Source: Pseudoalteromonas sp. DL-6 (lineage in GTDB: Bacteria; Pseudomonadota; Gammaproteobacteria; Enterobacterales; Alteromonadaceae). From it: DNA of 22,895 nucleotides. Positions 1 through 12,225 of the stretch are shown here, piece by piece (within the stretch, counting starts at the first letter, position 1; each line of letters opens with the position of its first letter). The notes beneath the pieces are model-generated. The model did not search any database and was not told the DNA's origin. It worked only from the letters and a program-made list of their open reading frames with translations. The stretch lies in the NCBI RefSeq assembly GCF_004328665.1, contig NZ_CP019770.1, positions 3,217,501 through 3,240,395 on the forward strand, in the 5' to 3' direction. Position numbers and translations under genes: made by a program.

Positions 1-1117
1 CAAAAAAGTATTCGCGTGCATCACCCTCGTTGGCAGATACAATAAAGTTGGCTCCTTTCCAACTAAAACTTGCAATTGTATCTGGCTGATACATGCCATA
101 TAAACCAGGGTATGATTTAAAGTTAACACCGCCGTCTTTGTCTGAAGCGTCAAATTGTAAGTTTGACCAATCTTTAAAACCGAGTCCTTTTAGCTCAAGG
201 GAATTATCTTCAAGGTTGATGATGGCTAGAGCGTTATTTTCTTGAATAGAGACATAAGCGTATTTATTATCCTTGGAAATGCTCACATATTCTGGCTCTA
301 AATCCATCGCAACCGTGGTATTTATTAAATTACCATTAATAGTACGTCCAGTAGGATTGGCAAACACTAAGCCCTGCGCTTCTAATTCTGCTTGCTTATT
401 ATTGTAAGCTTGAAAGTTTATGCTCAAAGCGGTATCGGCAATAGTGCCGTTATTGATATCGATAATGCTAATTGTGCCTTCGGGGTCGATACTGTAGTCG
501 CCATTAGGTTCGCCTTCATTAGCAACCACTACTTTTGCACCATCATGACTAAATGCTACCATGTCGGGTAGGGCACCTACTGTTACATTTTTAATAAATA
601 CTGGTGTATCTCCGCTAATATTGTAAAACGCTATTTGGCCAGCTTCACCCACGCTTATAGCAGCCATTGCTACCGCTAATAATTGGTTATTCGCATCGAT
701 AGCTATGCTGTTTGCATCGCCAGGCGTATTTTCATTTAGAGAGAGCGTAATGGCAGAGGCTAAGTTGGTCGCAGTTACAATACCTTCGTTATCTTTTACT
801 AATGCTGCAGTGTCGAACGTATCGGCAGGAATGATATTCACAACAGCTTCATCACCAGAGCTATTAATGGCATAAATCCATTTTTTAGAGGCTTGGTAGG
901 CGACTATTTCAGCTGCTCCTTCCGGGCTTTGTGCATTGAGTACTGCGCGGCCAATAAGATTGATATTTAAAGCTGAATTTGCATTAGTGCCGTTTTCGCC
1001 ATTATTACCCGCTGTACCTTGTACACCCTGTGCGCCATCTTGGCCGTCATCACCATCTAGTGAGCAACCAGTTAATAGTGATAGCAAAGAAAGGGCTATT
1101 ATTGATTTGTTTAACAT
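1..1117 (-). CDS. Collagen-tipped beta-propeller lipoprotein, choice-of-anchor I-like (N-terminal part only)
   Basis: The frame starts at an ATG ending at 1117, after an AAGGA-type ribosome binding site, and stays open for 372 codons to the left edge, so the C terminus is missing. Residues 1-18 form a lipoprotein signal peptide ending in the lipobox L15-T-G-C18. Ser at +2 suggests outer-membrane sorting. From G22 to G43 there are eight glycines spaced exactly three apart, a short collagen-like Gly-X-Y run. The rest has repeated 'vANEGEP...D', 'VSIID' and 'SANEGDAREY' segments. I associate these with secreted YVTN/LVIVD-type propellers annotated as choice-of-anchor I proteins, some of which carry phosphatase or phytase-like domains. 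An enzymatic role cannot be inferred from this half. It lies downstream of glmU but beyond that gene's terminator, so it is probably transcribed separately. Family assignment is from memory of motifs. Confidence 0.75.
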   Translation of the reverse strand, partial: MLNKSIIALSLLSLLTGCSLDGDDGQDGAQGVQGTAGNNGENGTNANSALNINLIGRAVLNAQSPEGAAEIVAYQASKKWIYAINSSGDEAVVNIIPADTFDTAALVKDNEGIVTATNLASAITLSLNENTPGDANSIAIDANNQLLAVAMAAISVGEAGQIAFYNISGDTPVFIKNVTVGALPDMVAFSHDGAKVVVANEGEPNGDYSIDPEGTISIIDINNGTIADTALSINFQAYNNKQAELEAQGLVFANPTGRTINGNLINTTVAMDLEPEYVSISKDNKYAYVSIQENNALAIINLEDNSLELKGLGFKDWSNLQFDASDKDGGVNFKSYPGLYGMYQPDTIASFSWKGANFIVSANEGDAREYFF

Positions 1118-1203
1118 TATTGTTTTCCTTAGTGTTGTATTCGTTAAATATCAACACACAGGGATGACAACAGTATGGCATTTTTATTTGAATTATATTT
1201 AGG

Positions 1204-1234
1204 CAATAAAAAAGCGAGTTATAAAACTCGCTTT
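1204..1234 (-). terminator. Rho-independent terminator after glmU
   Basis: A perfect 10-bp stem (1211-1220 with 1225-1234) closes a 4-nt loop. Read on the minus strand it is followed by a run of six T. It starts about 26 bp past the glmU stop codon, so it should end glmU transcription before the lipoprotein gene. The opposite strand has a weaker T run. Confidence 0.85.
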
Positions 1235-1260
1235 AAATATTTAATAAGTAATGATCATTA

Positions 1261-2619
1261 CTATTTTTTAACTGGGCGTTTCCAACCGTCTAAATTGCGT
1301 TGCTTGCCACGTGCTACAGCTAGCTGATCATCCGCCACGGTATTGGTAATAACAGAGCCCGCGCCAACGGTAGCGGTTGCACCAATATTTACAGGAGCAA
1401 CCAGTGACGAGTTAGAGCCTATAAAGGCATTATTGCCAATAATGGTTTTTGCTTTATTAACCCCATCGTAGTTACAGGTAATAGTGCCTGCGCCAATATT
1501 CACTTTCTCGCCAATTTCAGCATCACCTAAGTAACTTAAGTGGTTTGCTTTAGAACCTTTGCCTAAACGGGTTTTTTTCATTTCGACAAAATTGCCAATG
1601 TGCGAGTCTTCTTCCATTACTGCACCAGGACGAAGGCGGGCGTATGGACCGAGTGTACATTGAGCCGCAACTGATGCATCTTCAATTAGTGTATTGGCTT
1701 TAATAATAACATTGTCACCGATGCTACAGTTTTTAAGTACACAGTTAGGTCCAATTTGTACGTTATTACCTAAGGTCACTGTACCTTCAAAAATAACGTT
1801 GATATCGATGAGGACATCTTCACCTGTTTTAACATCGCCACGTACATCTATGCGTGCAGGGTCAGCAAGGGTGGCGCCGTTTAACATGAGCTCTTCTGCT
1901 TGCCATGCTTGGTAAGCACGCTCTAATCCTGCAAGTTGTACGCGGTTATTTGCACCTTCAACTTCCATTGGGTGATCAGGCTGTGCTGATGTAATTTCTA
2001 CGCCTTCACTATGCGCCATAGCAACTATATCTGTTAGGTAGTATTCACCTTGGGCATTATTGTTGGATAAATTACCTAACCAGCTTTTTAAAAGCTTACC
2101 ATTAACCGCCATAATGCCGGTGTTTACTTCGTTAATAAGTAACTGCTCAGCATTGGCATCTTTTTGCTCAACAATCCCCACTAACTTACCATCAACACGT
2201 AGCATGCGCCCGTAGCCGTTTGGGTTTGCTAAATTAACGGTTAATACTGCTAAACCATTTTTAGGTGTCGCTGCTAATAAGCGCTCAAGTGTAGATTGCT
2301 TAGTTAAAGGTACGTCACCGTATAAAACCAGTACAGTGTCGTCGTCATTTATATGTGGGTTTGCTTGTGCCACTGCGTGGCCTGTGCCTAGTTGCTCAGC
2401 TTGTAGCACCCAGTTTACGTTATTATCGGCTAATTGTTGTTGTAATAGTTCGCCGCCGTGACCATAAACAAGGTTGGTAGAGGTTGCGCCTAGCGCATTG
2501 GCATTATCGATAACGTGTTGCACCATAGGTTTACCTGCCACTTTATGCAGTACCTTAGGCAGAGCAGAGCGCATACGAGTACCTTTACCCGCTGCAAGAA
2601 TTACTGTTGTTAGAGCCAT
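1261..2619 (-). CDS. glmU: Bifunctional GlmU: GlcNAc-1-P uridyltransferase / GlcN-1-P acetyltransferase
   Basis: GlmU acetylates glucosamine-1-phosphate and then uridylates it to UDP-GlcNAc, the precursor for peptidoglycan and LPS, in the cytoplasm. The N-terminal nucleotidyltransferase domain shows LAAGKGTRM (about residues 8-16), the LYGDVPL metal and nucleotide region, and GEYYLTDI. From about residue 250 a left-handed beta-helix of hexapeptide repeats forms the acetyltransferase, with the [10 protein letters not shown] and [11 protein letters not shown] segments of the active site. The frame is open 24 codons further upstream, but ATG at 2619 begins [13 protein letters not shown] as in homologues and has AAGGAA upstream. 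That gives 452 residues against 456 in E. coli. In many relatives glmU directly follows atpC; here a regulator gene separates them. No clear sigma70 promoter was found in the 325-bp leader. Confidence 0.97.
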   Translation of the reverse strand: MALTTVILAAGKGTRMRSALPKVLHKVAGKPMVQHVIDNANALGATSTNLVYGHGGELLQQQLADNNVNWVLQAEQLGTGHAVAQANPHINDDDTVLVLYGDVPLTKQSTLERLLAATPKNGLAVLTVNLANPNGYGRMLRVDGKLVGIVEQKDANAEQLLINEVNTGIMAVNGKLLKSWLGNLSNNNAQGEYYLTDIVAMAHSEGVEITSAQPDHPMEVEGANNRVQLAGLERAYQAWQAEELMLNGATLADPARIDVRGDVKTGEDVLIDINVIFEGTVTLGNNVQIGPNCVLKNCSIGDNVIIKANTLIEDASVAAQCTLGPYARLRPGAVMEEDSHIGNFVEMKKTRLGKGSKANHLSYLGDAEIGEKVNIGAGTITCNYDGVNKAKTIIGNNAFIGSNSSLVAPVNIGATATVGAGSVITNTVADDQLAVARGKQRNLDGWKRPVKK

Positions 2620-2944
2620 TAAAACAATTTCCTTTTCCGTTGTTTTAGCTTGATAGAATAAGTGTGCTGCAAAGTAGATTACGTAAGTCACATCATGTGC
2701 AAATACTCAGTAGGCTAAGCAATGACTACTGAATCTTAACTTAAGCAAAGTAACACCTAATAGAATAGGGTTATTGTAGCGAGGTTTGGTAAAGGATATA
2801 AGTGAAAATTATAATTACAGTAAAGTAACTTGTGGGGTACTTCTTTTCACTTAACTAATTTATCGGGATTAAATATATTGTTTGTCACAAACACACCGAC
2901 TGGAAGAAAGTTACTGGCAGGTATATCACTTACACTTATTCGAA
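2620..2944. other. 325-bp intergenic region with several inverted repeats
   Basis: No credible gene was seen between the regulator stop and glmU. The region holds three inverted repeats: TCAGTAG/CTACTGA at 2707-2713/2726-2732; AGTGAAAA/TTTTCACT at 2801-2808/2844-2851, with a nested AAGTA/TACTT; and a 15-bp near-palindrome TGTTTGT-C-ACAAACA at 2879-2893. None has a T tract that would make a convincing terminator. The glmU promoter must lie here unless glmU is read through from upstream. Confidence 0.6.
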
Positions 2945-5080
2945 TTAATCGCTTTTCTCCGGCGATAGTATTACAAGCTCGTTGTTTACCAATTCAACTA
3001 TTTCTAACGTTAGAGTGCTACCTGAACTCGAAAAATTTACATCTAGAATAACATCTTCTGCTTTGCTAATTTCAAACACTTTTTTTGGCGACACACTAAA
3101 GCTTTCGGAAAAATCATATTCGTACACAGTTTTACCCGTTGAATGATACAGTTTATTTTGATTTATCGATAAAGAGTGTTTATAGGCTGATTTTTTTACT
3201 TTAAAGCCTTTTGTTTGTTCCCCAGTTGATAAGTCGAAAAATATCAACATATCTAAATTATTCAAAAAAATGAGTTTATTATTTCGTAACTGACCAAACC
3301 ACACTGCATTTTTTACTGGTAACAATATGCTATTAGAATTACTTCTATTAAAAATATAAGAGCTGCTGTTTGCACTAGGTTTATCCTGCACAATATAGCC
3401 AATATTTTTATCTAGTAAATAATTAACCGAGATCAAATCACCTTTGGGGGTAATAACATCCTTAACGGATAAATCTTCATAGTTGAGTATTTCTATTTCA
3501 CTTTCACTAACGCCGAAGGCTTCTTGAGAATCGGAAGATATTTTAAAGTCTCGATAACTAAAGCTGACTTTTTTTGACTTGACTTTGCCATCTTTGAATA
3601 CAGTATTTAGTTTTGTTGATTCCCCATCATTACTTAAAAATACAAGGTTTTCTCCAATAAAATTTGCAAACTTACTATCAAATTTTGATACACGTTCAAA
3701 ATTTTGAGAAGCTAAATCAAATTTGTAAATATTATTTGTAAAAGGATATATCAACCCTAAAATATTTTTATTATTAATCGGATAAGTTATTGAGTAGCTA
3801 CTGGCGCTATTAACTTTTGTTTTACTTACTATACGGTTATTGTTTAAAGAATATTGGTAAAAAATTTCTTCTTTATTGTCATACCATAACAATGAGTCGG
3901 TTTCTTGTTGATAGTTAATTGTCCATATTCTACTTTTAGTCTCATAAAGCTTTATTTGGGCGCCACCTTCTAAATCCGTCATATATAGTTCACTAGAGTT
4001 AAATTGATGTCTCTCAAATATAATTTTATTTTTATTTTTTATAAAATATAAAAACTTATCACCATACGAATTTAGGTTTGGTGAACTTATTTGAAATTCC
4101 TCAGCGGTACTCAAGTTTCGATTAACAAGCACTGATAATTCAGAGCGATTTCTATAACCATACTTTGAATAGACAATAGAATTGTTATCAAGACTAATCG
4201 CATTCATTGGGTATGAAGGCTCACAATCAAATAAAAACTTACTACCTGCACTACTTGTTAAATCTACTTCCCACAACCCACATTTGCCTTTACTTTCTAC
4301 TTTATAAATTGCACGTTCGCTATCCATAGACCAGCCTGCAGGAGAAATATTAGCGTTAGCTTCTGAAATTAGCTTTTCTTGGCCGGTATGTAAGTTTTTA
4401 ATTAAAAGCGACGAGTATTGTTGTTCTTTTTCAAAGAATGACAGTGCAACAGTTGAGTTGTCAGGAGAAAGTACCATTTGGCTATATATACCTTGTCGCC
4501 AAGAGAGTGTTTCTTCGTTAAATTTTTTCTCTACGATGTTTGGGCTTTTTGTCTCAACCTTTAGTAACGTATCATTTCCAATCTTGTTATCTAGGCTAGA
4601 TTGACTTTGAAACATGTAAATACTAATGAAAGCACCTAAAACTAATATAGTTATTAGTGCGATTAACTTTTTTTGTTTTTTATTAGGTGTTTCTTTTAAT
4701 GCGTTAACTTGGCTAAATGACGAAGTACCTTTTTCATGATGTATGATCTCTGGCTCTAAAAAAAAGCTATACCCTTTTCTGTAATGTGTTTTTACCACTA
4801 AGCCGCGTTGTTTATCTGATTTAAGGGCTTTTCTCAGTTCTGAAATAGCTCTGTTAATGGCGTTATCGTCAACATAATGTTGACACCATACGTCGTCAAT
4901 TAGGTCTTGACGGGTAATTATCGACTCTTTATTAAGAATGAAGTAACTAAGAATTTTAAACAGTAGCGGCTCCAATTCCCTTTCAATTACACCATCATTA
5001 ATAGTTTGCTGTTTGGGGTTTAAACGCCATGCTCCAAACTTGATTTCTACTATTGATTCTGAAAAAGTTGACGGTTTCAT
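2945..5080 (-). CDS. CadC/ToxR-like membrane-bound winged-helix regulator with TolB-like periplasmic domain
   Basis: A 711-residue, three-part protein. Residues about 10-108 form an OmpR/PhoB-type winged helix of the Trans_reg_C family, with a typical middle (DLIDDVWCQHYVDDNAINRAISELRKAL region, about 59-86) and ending in the wing motif HYRKGYSF (99-106). There is no receiver domain. A lysine-rich linker leads into one hydrophobic membrane segment at about 138-157. The remaining 550 residues are rich in 'S.D...A' and 'I..L..G' blades resembling a TolB/WD40-like propeller, presumably periplasmic. The layout matches CadC-type one-component regulators that sense outside the membrane and bind DNA inside. 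The signal and targets are unknown. The coding sequence is visibly more AT-rich than the atp genes beside it. ATG at 5080 has only a distant AAGGA as ribosome binding site, so expression may be low. The gene sits between atpC and glmU. Confidence 0.85.
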   Translation of the reverse strand: MKPSTFSESIVEIKFGAWRLNPKQQTINDGVIERELEPLLFKILSYFILNKESIITRQDLIDDVWCQHYVDDNAINRAISELRKALKSDKQRGLVVKTHYRKGYSFFLEPEIIHHEKGTSSFSQVNALKETPNKKQKKLIALITILVLGAFISIYMFQSQSSLDNKIGNDTLLKVETKSPNIVEKKFNEETLSWRQGIYSQMVLSPDNSTVALSFFEKEQQYSSLLIKNLHTGQEKLISEANANISPAGWSMDSERAIYKVESKGKCGLWEVDLTSSAGSKFLFDCEPSYPMNAISLDNNSIVYSKYGYRNRSELSVLVNRNLSTAEEFQISSPNLNSYGDKFLYFIKNKNKIIFERHQFNSSELYMTDLEGGAQIKLYETKSRIWTINYQQETDSLLWYDNKEEIFYQYSLNNNRIVSKTKVNSASSYSITYPINNKNILGLIYPFTNNIYKFDLASQNFERVSKFDSKFANFIGENLVFLSNDGESTKLNTVFKDGKVKSKKVSFSYRDFKISSDSQEAFGVSESEIEILNYEDLSVKDVITPKGDLISVNYLLDKNIGYIVQDKPSANSSSYIFNRSNSNSILLPVKNAVWFGQLRNNKLIFLNNLDMLIFFDLSTGEQTKGFKVKKSAYKHSLSINQNKLYHSTGKTVYEYDFSESFSVSPKKVFEISKAEDVILDVNFSSSGSTLTLEIVELVNNELVILSPEKSD

Positions 5081-5173
5081 TGGTAGGTCACTACGTCCTT
5101 ATAGCTAATAATTTGATAGGATTTAATTATTAAAACTAACTACTTAATGTTGTTTAGATTATCAGCAAAGCTA

Positions 5174-5189
5174 GATAGAGTCATCTATC
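5174..5189. repeat. Inverted repeat upstream of the CadC-like gene
   Basis: GATAGA (5174-5179) and TCTATC (5184-5189) are separated by four bases, about 95-110 bp upstream of the regulator's start and just past the atp terminator. It has no T tract, so it is more likely an operator than a terminator. Autoregulation is a guess. Confidence 0.35.
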
Positions 5190-5194
5190 AAGCA

Positions 5195-5222
5195 CAAAAA
5201 AGCCCACATAAAGTGGGCTTTT
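5195..5222 (-). terminator. Rho-independent terminator of the atp operon
   Basis: A perfect 10-bp stem (AAAAGCCCAC at 5198-5207 with its complement at 5213-5222) closes a 5-nt loop. On the minus strand a T run follows, 16 bp past the atpC stop. It separates the atp operon from the CadC-like gene. Four Ts on the plus side could allow weak bidirectional function. Confidence 0.88.
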
Positions 5223-5237
5223 AAAAACCAGATAGGC

Positions 5238-5660
5238 TTACTTTTTACGTAATTGCTGAATAATGCGTAGCTGAGCAATTGCTTCAGCTAGTTGCATTGC
5301 TGCTTGATTGTAATCAAGTTCAGCAGATGCGCCTTTTGCCATTTGGGCTTCAGCGTCACGCTTAGCTTGCTCTGCAGCTTTCTCGTCCAGGTCTTCACCA
5401 CGAACAGCTGTATCAGCAAGTACGGTCACTATGTTCGGTTGAACTTCTAGTGTACCGCCAGCAATATAGATGAGTTCTTCTTCACCAAATTGCTTAACTA
5501 AACGTACCATACCAGGTTTAAGGGCAGTTAGTAGTGGGGCGTGACCGGCGTTAACACCTAACTCACCTTCACTACCAGATACTTGAATAGATTCTACTAA
5601 ACCAGAAAATAATTTCTCTTCAGCACTTACTACATCAAGATGTACAGTCATAGCTGCCAT
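5238..5660 (-). CDS. atpC: F1Fo ATP synthase subunit epsilon
   Basis: Epsilon is part of the central rotor stalk and inhibits ATP hydrolysis by F1. The 140 residues align closely with E. coli AtpC (139). The beta-sandwich has [24 protein letters not shown] and [14 protein letters not shown], followed by [20 protein letters not shown]. The C-terminal two-helix hairpin (about 88-140) ends in [14 protein letters not shown]. The first ATG (5660) is chosen because AGGAGG lies five bases before it; the next ATG would be too far away. It follows atpD after 13 bp and is the last gene of the operon. Confidence 0.97.
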   Translation of the reverse strand: MAAMTVHLDVVSAEEKLFSGLVESIQVSGSEGELGVNAGHAPLLTALKPGMVRLVKQFGEEELIYIAGGTLEVQPNIVTVLADTAVRGEDLDEKAAEQAKRDAEAQMAKGASAELDYNQAAMQLAEAIAQLRIIQQLRKK

Positions 5661-5673
5661 ACTACCCTCCTAA

Positions 5674-7092
<1,419 letters not shown>

Positions 7093-7953
7093 TTAAACTG
7101 CTGCTGAACCAGAACAAATCTCACTAATTTCTTGTGTGATTGCTGCTTGGCGAGCTTTGTTATATACAAGCTGTAACTCATCCATAAGGTCACCGGCATT
7201 ATCAGTTGCAGCTTTCATTGCAACCATGCGGGCAGCCTGTTCAGAGGCAGCGTTTTCAACTACACCTTGGTATACCTGAGACTCAATGAAACGTACTAAC
7301 AAAGACTCTAAAATAGCCTCTGGGTTTGGTTCATATAAGTAATCCCACGCATGTGTAGATACTTCTTCTTCAGCTTTTGGCAAAGGGAGTAACTGATCTA
7401 CTATTGGCTCTTGCTTCATGGTATTAACAAAGTTGTTATATACCAGGAATAAACGGTCAATTTTACCTTCAGAGAATGCATCTAGCATTATTTTTACTGG
7501 ACCAATTACGTCCTGTACTGAAGGCTTATCTCCAAGACCTGCTTTTTTAGCAAGCACTTGACCACCAAAACGTTGAAAGAAGCCAGCTGCTTTACTACCT
7601 AAAGTAGCAAAATCAGCATCTACGCCTTTTTCTTTCCACGCTTTAATCTCTAATGCGACTTTTTTAAACTCGTTTGAGTTTAAACCGCCACATAGACCAC
7701 GGTCAGTAGAGATAACAATATAACCAACTCGTTTTACTTCACGTTCTTCTAAGAACGGGTGAGTAAAATCAAGATTTGCTTGAGCAACACGACCAATCAC
7801 TTTACGTAATTTTTCAGCGTATGGACGGCTTGAAGCCACTCGTTCTTGCGCCTTTTTCATTTTAGACGCAGCAACCATTTCCATTGCGCTAGTGATCTTT
7901 TGAGTATTTTTAATACTGCCGATCTTGCTTTTAATCTCTTTTCCGCTGGCCAT
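7093..7953 (-). CDS. atpG: F1Fo ATP synthase subunit gamma
   Basis: Gamma is the rotating shaft in the centre of the alpha3beta3 ring. At 286 residues it is one shorter than E. coli AtpG. The N-terminal coiled-coil helix has [23 protein letters not shown]; the Rossmann-like middle has [10 protein letters not shown]. The C-terminal helix carries the conserved [21 protein letters not shown] and [12 protein letters not shown] segments. There is no extra cysteine loop of the chloroplast type. It lies 59 bp after atpA. Confidence 0.97.
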   Translation of the reverse strand: MASGKEIKSKIGSIKNTQKITSAMEMVAASKMKKAQERVASSRPYAEKLRKVIGRVAQANLDFTHPFLEEREVKRVGYIVISTDRGLCGGLNSNEFKKVALEIKAWKEKGVDADFATLGSKAAGFFQRFGGQVLAKKAGLGDKPSVQDVIGPVKIMLDAFSEGKIDRLFLVYNNFVNTMKQEPIVDQLLPLPKAEEEVSTHAWDYLYEPNPEAILESLLVRFIESQVYQGVVENAASEQAARMVAMKAATDNAGDLMDELQLVYNKARQAAITQEISEICSGSAAV

Positions 7954-8012
7954 GACTCTCTCTCCGAATCAAGGTGTGCTTTAGGATATAAAGCACACCA
8001 TTAATAACTAAA

Positions 8013-9554
8013 TTACCAAGTTTGCGTAGACTTGAACTTCTCTAGAAGTTCTTTAAGCTGCGCTTCGATCTCGGCGTTGTAGTTACCAGTTTCATTGATT
8101 TGAGCCATAAGCTCTGCGTATGTGCTATTTGCGTAAGAAAGTAAAGCCGCTTCGAAATCCATGATTTTAGGAATTTCGATGTCTTTTAAGTAACCTTTCT
8201 CAGCTGCGAATAACGACAAAGACATTTCAGCAACAGACATTGGCGCGTACTGTTTCTGCTTCATTAGCTCTGTTACACGCTCACCATGCTCAAGTTGAGC
8301 ACGAGTAGCATCATCAAGGTCAGACGCGAACTGCGAGAACGCAGCTAATTCACGGTACTGAGCTAGGGCTAGACGGATACCGCCACCTAGTTTCTTAACG
8401 ATTTTAGTTTGTGCAGCACCACCAACACGCGATACCGAGATACCAGCATTTACTGCCGGACGGATACCTGAGTTGAATAAGTCAGTTTCTAAGAAGATCT
8501 GACCATCGGTGATAGAGATAACGTTTGTCGGTACGAACGCAGATACGTCGCCGCCTTGAGTTTCAATGATAGGCAATGCCGTCAATGAACCTGTTTTACC
8601 TTTCACTTCACCGTTAGTGAACTTTTCAACGTAATCAGTGTTTACACGTGATGCACGCTCTAAAAGACGCGAGTGAAGGTAGAATACGTCACCTGGGTAT
8701 GCTTCACGGCCTGGTGGACGCTTAAGTAGCAATGAGATTTGACGGTAAGCAACAGCTTGCTTAGATAAATCATCATATACGATTAATGCGTTTTCACCAC
8801 GGTCACGGAAGTATTCACCCATAGTACAGCCCGAGAACGGTGCTAAGTACTGAAGTGCCGCAGATTCAGAAGCAGATGCTACAACTACGATAGTATTTGC
8901 AAGTGCACCGTGCTCTTCTAATTTACGTACTACGTTAGCAATAGTAGATGCTTTTTGACCAACCGCTACGTACACACACTTAACGCCTGTGTCTTTTTGG
9001 TTGATGATTGCATCGATTGCTAGTGCAGTTTTACCTGTTTGGCGGTCACCGATAACAAGCTCACGCTGACCACGACCAACTGGGATCATCGCATCGATAG
9101 ATTTGTAACCAGTTTGTACTGGCTCATCTACTGATTGACGCTCGATTACACCTGGTGCAATTTTTTCTACAGGTTCAAACCCGTCGTTATCTAAAGCGCC
9201 TTTACCATCGATAGGAGCACCTAGTGTGTTTACAACACGACCAAGTAGACCCGCACCAACAGGAACTTCTAAGATACGACCAGTTGTGTATACTTTTACG
9301 CCTTCTGTAAGGTCAGCGTAAGGACCCATTACTACTGCACCAATTGAGTCGCGCTCAAGGTTTAGTGCGATAGCATAACGGTTGCCAGGAAGCTCAATCA
9401 TCTCACCTTGCATACAGTCAGCTAGACCGTGGATGCGAATGATACCGTCAGTAACAGATACAATTGTACCTTCGTTACGAGCTTCACTTACAACTTCGAA
9501 CTTCTCAATACGTTGTTTGATCAGATCTGAAATTTCAGTGGAATTAAGTTGCAT
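8013..9554 (-). CDS. atpA: F1Fo ATP synthase subunit alpha
   Basis: Alpha alternates with beta in the F1 head and binds non-catalytic nucleotide. At 513 residues it has the same length as E. coli AtpA. The N terminus ([19 protein letters not shown]) contacts delta. The P-loop is [10 protein letters not shown] at about 169-178. The signature [17 protein letters not shown] and the alpha arginine-finger region around SVSRVG are intact. ATG at 9554 follows atpH after 14 bp. Confidence 0.98.
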   Translation of the reverse strand: MQLNSTEISDLIKQRIEKFEVVSEARNEGTIVSVTDGIIRIHGLADCMQGEMIELPGNRYAIALNLERDSIGAVVMGPYADLTEGVKVYTTGRILEVPVGAGLLGRVVNTLGAPIDGKGALDNDGFEPVEKIAPGVIERQSVDEPVQTGYKSIDAMIPVGRGQRELVIGDRQTGKTALAIDAIINQKDTGVKCVYVAVGQKASTIANVVRKLEEHGALANTIVVVASASESAALQYLAPFSGCTMGEYFRDRGENALIVYDDLSKQAVAYRQISLLLKRPPGREAYPGDVFYLHSRLLERASRVNTDYVEKFTNGEVKGKTGSLTALPIIETQGGDVSAFVPTNVISITDGQIFLETDLFNSGIRPAVNAGISVSRVGGAAQTKIVKKLGGGIRLALAQYRELAAFSQFASDLDDATRAQLEHGERVTELMKQKQYAPMSVAEMSLSLFAAEKGYLKDIEIPKIMDFEAALLSYANSTYAELMAQINETGNYNAEIEAQLKELLEKFKSTQTW

Positions 9555-9568
9555 GCTCTTTTTCCCAA

Positions 9569-10102
9569 TTACGATTGTAGTGTTGTGGCTAAGCGATTTA
9601 ATTTACCGCGTAAAGAGCCGTCAATTACAGTGTCGCCTGCCTTAATAATAAGACCGCCAACTACTGTAGCGTCTTCACTACAATTCAGCTTAACTTTGCG
9701 TGCGAAACGTTTTTCAAGTGCCGCTACCAATGATTCTTGCTGCGCTGCAGCAAGAGGTGTTGCCGAAATCACATCAATATCGATTTCTTTTTCATAGTCT
9801 GCTTTTAAAGCAGAAAATAAATGGGCAACTTCAGGTAGTGCAATCAAACGTCCATTTTCAGCCATCACCTTAACTAGGTTCTGACCTTGTTCGTTGAGCT
9901 GCTCACCACATAAGTTAATAAATAACTCAGCTTGTGCGGTAGCAGTAGGCAATCCAGCTAAAATGGTAGATGCCTGTTCATTGCTGGCAACGTGGCCAGC
10001 AAAGAACAACATGTCATTCCAGCTTTCAATAGCGCCTTTTTCAACGGCAAGTTCAAAAGCCGCTTTAGCGTATGGGCGAGCGATAGTAGTCAATTCAGAC
10101 AT
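9569..10102 (-). CDS. atpH: F1Fo ATP synthase subunit delta
   Basis: Delta ties the top of F1 to the b-subunit stator. I start it at the second ATG (10102), giving [29 protein letters not shown] lies about eight bases before that ATG but only two or three before the upstream ATG at 10108. The resulting 177 residues equal E. coli AtpH. The N-terminal helical bundle is well conserved; the C terminus ([32 protein letters not shown]) holds the family signature. The atpF stop codon lies 16 bp upstream. Confidence 0.96.
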   Translation of the reverse strand: MSELTTIARPYAKAAFELAVEKGAIESWNDMLFFAGHVASNEQASTILAGLPTATAQAELFINLCGEQLNEQGQNLVKVMAENGRLIALPEVAHLFSALKADYEKEIDIDVISATPLAAAQQESLVAALEKRFARKVKLNCSEDATVVGGLIIKAGDTVIDGSLRGKLNRLATTLQS

Positions 10103-10118
10103 GCTCATACCCTCCTAA

Positions 10119-10589
10119 TTACAGCTCAGCGACAAGTTTTTCAACGATGTCACTATGTGCGGCTTGATTGATTTCGCGCTCTAAAATTCTTTCTGCGCCA
10201 ACCACTGCCAGAGTTGCTACTTGCTTACGTAGCTCTTCTGTCACACGGTTACGCTCTGATTCAATTTCAGAGTGCCCTTGAGCAATAATTTTTTCACGCT
10301 CTTGCTGACCACGAACAGTTTCTTCGTCAACAATTAGCACGGCACGCTTTTTAGCTTGATCAATGATATCAGCCGCTTGAGCCTTTGCATCTTTAAGCTG
10401 TTCTGCAGCTTTCTGTTGCGCAAGTTCTAAGTCTTTTTCGGCTCTATCAGAGGCAGCTAAACCATCTTCGATTTTCTTCTGGCGAGCTTCAATTGCACCG
10501 TTTAGTGGTGGCCATACGTATTTCATACAAAATAATACGAACACCGTAAACGCAATTAATTCACCGATAAGAGTGGCGTTTAAGTTCAC
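10119..10589 (-). CDS. atpF: F1Fo ATP synthase subunit b
   Basis: Subunit b is the peripheral stalk: one N-terminal membrane helix (about 5-24, including [13 protein letters not shown]) and a long charged right-handed coiled coil that reaches delta. The 156 residues equal E. coli AtpF, and the C terminus [11 protein letters not shown] is nearly identical. The start codon is GTG, as in E. coli, and is backed by a very strong AAGGAGGAG ribosome binding site, fitting the need for two copies per complex. Confidence 0.97.
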   Translation of the reverse strand: MNLNATLIGELIAFTVFVLFCMKYVWPPLNGAIEARQKKIEDGLAASDRAEKDLELAQQKAAEQLKDAKAQAADIIDQAKKRAVLIVDEETVRGQQEREKIIAQGHSEIESERNRVTEELRKQVATLAVVGAERILEREINQAAHSDIVEKLVAEL

Positions 10590-10630
10590 AACCGCTCCTC
10601 CTTAAATAGTAAGCTGTTCAAAAAATAAAA

Positions 10631-10873
<243 letters not shown>

Positions 10874-10931
10874 TTATTTCTCCAAAGTTTCAATTGTATT
10901 AAAAGTAAAAGTAAAATTGTAAATATAGTAA

Positions 10932-11804
<873 letters not shown>

Positions 11805-12185
11805 TTAATGTTTAAAAAAAACGGGTGTAAACAATCCTGTAAACAACACCAACACATAAGCACAAAAGAAAGGTAGCAGTACTACCGGATAAAGCTTTAG
11901 CATTAGTGCAAACAAAACGATTGTTAGCATAAATTTTAATCCGTTGCCGCGTTTTAACGAGGCATACACTTGATTTGCTCGACTTGCACCCATATATCTG
12001 AATGCATAAAGCGCAAATACAAAGTTAGGAAGTACTGCGACTGCGCCACCAGCTAGAGCTGAAAGTGCGGCATTGGTTTCCCAACCTATAAAAATTATTA
12101 GTGCAGCTAAAAGGGCTACAAATCCCTGAAGGCAAATTAATTTTAATGCGGCAAGCCTATACGGGCTCGCTAACTTATTAGTCAC
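11805..12185 (-). CDS. atpI: ATP synthase assembly/accessory protein I
   Basis: A 126-residue protein with four hydrophobic stretches, in the usual first place of the atp operon. AtpI proteins help assemble the c ring or act in ion uptake and are often dispensable. It includes FVALLAALIIFIGWETNAALSALAGGAVAVLPNF-type glycine-rich helices shared with the family. The start is GTG with only AAGG about 11 bases upstream, so translation should be weaker than for atpB-C. Its sequence is poorly conserved, so the call rests largely on position and topology. Confidence 0.9.
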   Translation of the reverse strand: MTNKLASPYRLAALKLICLQGFVALLAALIIFIGWETNAALSALAGGAVAVLPNFVFALYAFRYMGASRANQVYASLKRGNGLKFMLTIVLFALMLKLYPVVLLPFFCAYVLVLFTGLFTPVFFKH

Positions 12186-12225
12186 TTTTAATTAACCTTT
12201 ATGACGCTCTAATTGTCAGGGTATG

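Noticed and set aside
936..1202. Plus-strand open frame of 88 codons near the left edge
   Set aside because: It is antisense to the clear lipoprotein start (signal peptide, lipobox and Gly repeats) and has no ribosome binding site or recognisable sequence.
2620..2691. 24-codon upstream extension of glmU
   Set aside because: Homologues begin at the [13 protein letters not shown] equivalent, and the ribosome binding site precedes ATG 2619. The extension has no conserved residues.
2830..3051. Plus-strand open frame of 73 codons across the end of the CadC-like gene
   Set aside because: It overlaps the regulator's C terminus in antisense, has no ribosome binding site and does not resemble a known protein.
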